Made by a program: the position numbers and the translations under genes | The notes under the pieces: generated by a model | Told to the model about the DNA's origin: nothing | Seen by the model: the letters and a program-made list of their open reading frames with translations, nothing else | Databases searched by the model: none | Assembly (NCBI GenBank): GCA_025360265.1 | Contig: JANYCP010000160.1 | Coordinates: forward strand, 1-7,977 | Direction: 5' to 3' | Source: Gemmatimonadota bacterium | GTDB taxonomy: Bacteria > Gemmatimonadota > Gemmatimonadetes > Gemmatimonadales > GWC2-71-9 | DNA length: 7,977 bases | Shown here: positions 7,079 to 7,977 of the stretch, piece by piece | How positions within the stretch are numbered: the stretch's first letter is position 1 | How the letters are laid out: each line of letters opens with the position of its first letter

Positions 7079-7977
7079 ATGTCGTTCGCTGTACCTGTTG
7101 CCAACCCGCCCCGAGCTGCGCGCGCCACCAATCGCGCCAACCATCTGTCGATGGAAGGTGCCTATGATGTCGCTGCGCGCGTCAAGTCGATCACCGCCAC
7201 CGGTCGTCACATCGCCGACCTCTCGATCGGCGAACCCTCGTTCCCCACGCCAGAACATGTGGTAGACGCGGGGCTGCGCGCCCTGCGGGACGGCGATACT
7301 CGCTACACACCTGTCGCCGGCATCGAGCCATTGCGAAGTGCGATCGCCGAATCGCTTCGTGCCCGCGGAATCGCGGGCGCCCATGCCGACAACGTCGTCG
7401 TCACGCCCGGCGCCAAGCCCGCGCTGCTCTACAGCTTGCTCGCGTTTCTTGATCCGGGCGATGAAGTCCTGATTCCTGATCCCGGTTTTCCTGCCTATGC
7501 GTCGATCGCGGCGTTCGCTGGCGCGAAGATCGTGAACTACAATGCCGGCAACGCGGTTGGCGTGGACATCGACGACATCGCCGATCGAATCACGCCACGC
7601 ACTCGGCTGCTCGTCTTGAATTCCCCAGGGAACCCTTCCGGCGGCACGCTCGACCACGCGTCAATCGAACAGCTCGCCGACATCGCCGAGCGGCATGATC
7701 TCGCGGTAATCTCCGACGAATGCTATGGCCGGCTGGTGTACGGTGATGTGACCGCGGCGCCGAGCATTGCGGCCACCGGGCGGCTGATCGATCGCACGAT
7801 TGTGGTGGACAGTTTCTCCAAGACATACGCGATGACCGGCTGGCGGCTTGGTTTCGCACTTGCCCCGGCGCGCCTGGTCGGCGCGCTGCAGCGCTTTGCC
7901 GTCAACGGACACTCGTGCACGCCAGGATTCGTGCAGCGCGCCGGCGTGGCTGCGCTCACCGGTTCGCAGGGTCCGCT
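7079..7977 (+). CDS. PLP-dependent class I/II aminotransferase, 3' end cut by window edge
   Basis: The frame is open from ATG at 7079 to the right edge, giving 299 residues; about 80-100 more are expected in a family of roughly 390. Fold-type I aminotransferase motifs occur in order: LSIGEPSFPTPEHV (48-61), RYTPVAGIEPLRSAIAE (75-91), TPGAKPALLYSLLAFLDPGDEVLIPDPGFPAY in two parts (109-140; Tyr140 probably stacks near PLP), NSPGNPSGG (181-189, with Asn185), SDECYGRLVYG (212-222; Asp213 pairs with the PLP ring nitrogen and Tyr216 with its hydroxyl), and DSFSKTYAMTGWRLGF (244-259; Lys248 forms the Schiff base). It resembles the aspartate aminotransferase subgroup, but the amino-acid substrate cannot be fixed. 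No signal peptide is present, so it is cytoplasmic. GGAG (7067-7070) lies 8 bases before the ATG. It follows a terminator, so it is probably a separate transcription unit, though I see no strong promoter between 7038 and 7078. Confidence 0.93.
   Translation, partial: MSFAVPVANPPRAARATNRANHLSMEGAYDVAARVKSITATGRHIADLSIGEPSFPTPEHVVDAGLRALRDGDTRYTPVAGIEPLRSAIAESLRARGIAGAHADNVVVTPGAKPALLYSLLAFLDPGDEVLIPDPGFPAYASIAAFAGAKIVNYNAGNAVGVDIDDIADRITPRTRLLVLNSPGNPSGGTLDHASIEQLADIAERHDLAVISDECYGRLVYGDVTAAPSIAATGRLIDRTIVVDSFSKTYAMTGWRLGFALAPARLVGALQRFAVNGHSCTPGFVQRAGVAALTGSQGP

Noticed and set aside
1..7977. Search for CRISPR arrays, tRNA or rRNA genes, insertion sequences, toxin-antitoxin pairs or defence genes
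   Set aside because: No spaced direct repeats, clover-leaf sequences, transposase motifs or defence domains were seen on either strand. The genes present belong to known families.

Overview
The window is GC-rich (roughly 60-65% by eye), has no RNA genes that I recognise, and looks like ordinary chromosome from a free-living heterotroph. The very long secreted Asp-box (BNR) propeller protein, with Gly/Arg-rich loops and a C-terminal NG-rich tail, is a type common in Gemmatimonadota and Acidobacteriota. I lean towards Gemmatimonadota, as an inference from protein style only.

Layout. Positions 1-3746 hold a minus-strand pair: a 1092-residue exported Asp-box propeller protein, followed with a 4-bp ATGA overlap by a DUF1801-family protein that runs off the left edge. 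Positions 3827 to about 4199 hold a minus-strand remnant of an AlkD-like DNA alkylation repair gene. It is visible only when two reading frames are joined; a central piece of about 33-34 codons is missing and the N-terminal half is gone. A weak promoter for the propeller gene lies between the remnant and position 3746.

Positions 4225-6796 hold a plus-strand two-gene operon: an exported serine beta-lactamase-fold hydrolase and, 10 bases on with a GTG start, an exported GH29 alpha-L-fucosidase. The fucosidase stop codon lies inside the left arm of an 85-bp imperfect palindrome (6785-6869) that resembles a dispersed palindromic repeat. After it come a possible promoter (6901-6929) and a strong intrinsic terminator (7007-7037), which could frame a short untranslated transcript. 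The window ends in a PLP-dependent class I/II aminotransferase (7079 to the right edge).

How the genes fit together: the hydrolase and fucosidase are probably co-translated and exported, which fits scavenging of fucosylated or esterified glycans, though the hydrolase substrate is unknown. The propeller protein is also exported but is transcribed divergently. I see no defence island, CRISPR array, phage, transposase or other coherent new system. The points most worth a second look are the hidden alkylation-repair remnant and the palindromic element that supplies the end of the fucosidase gene.
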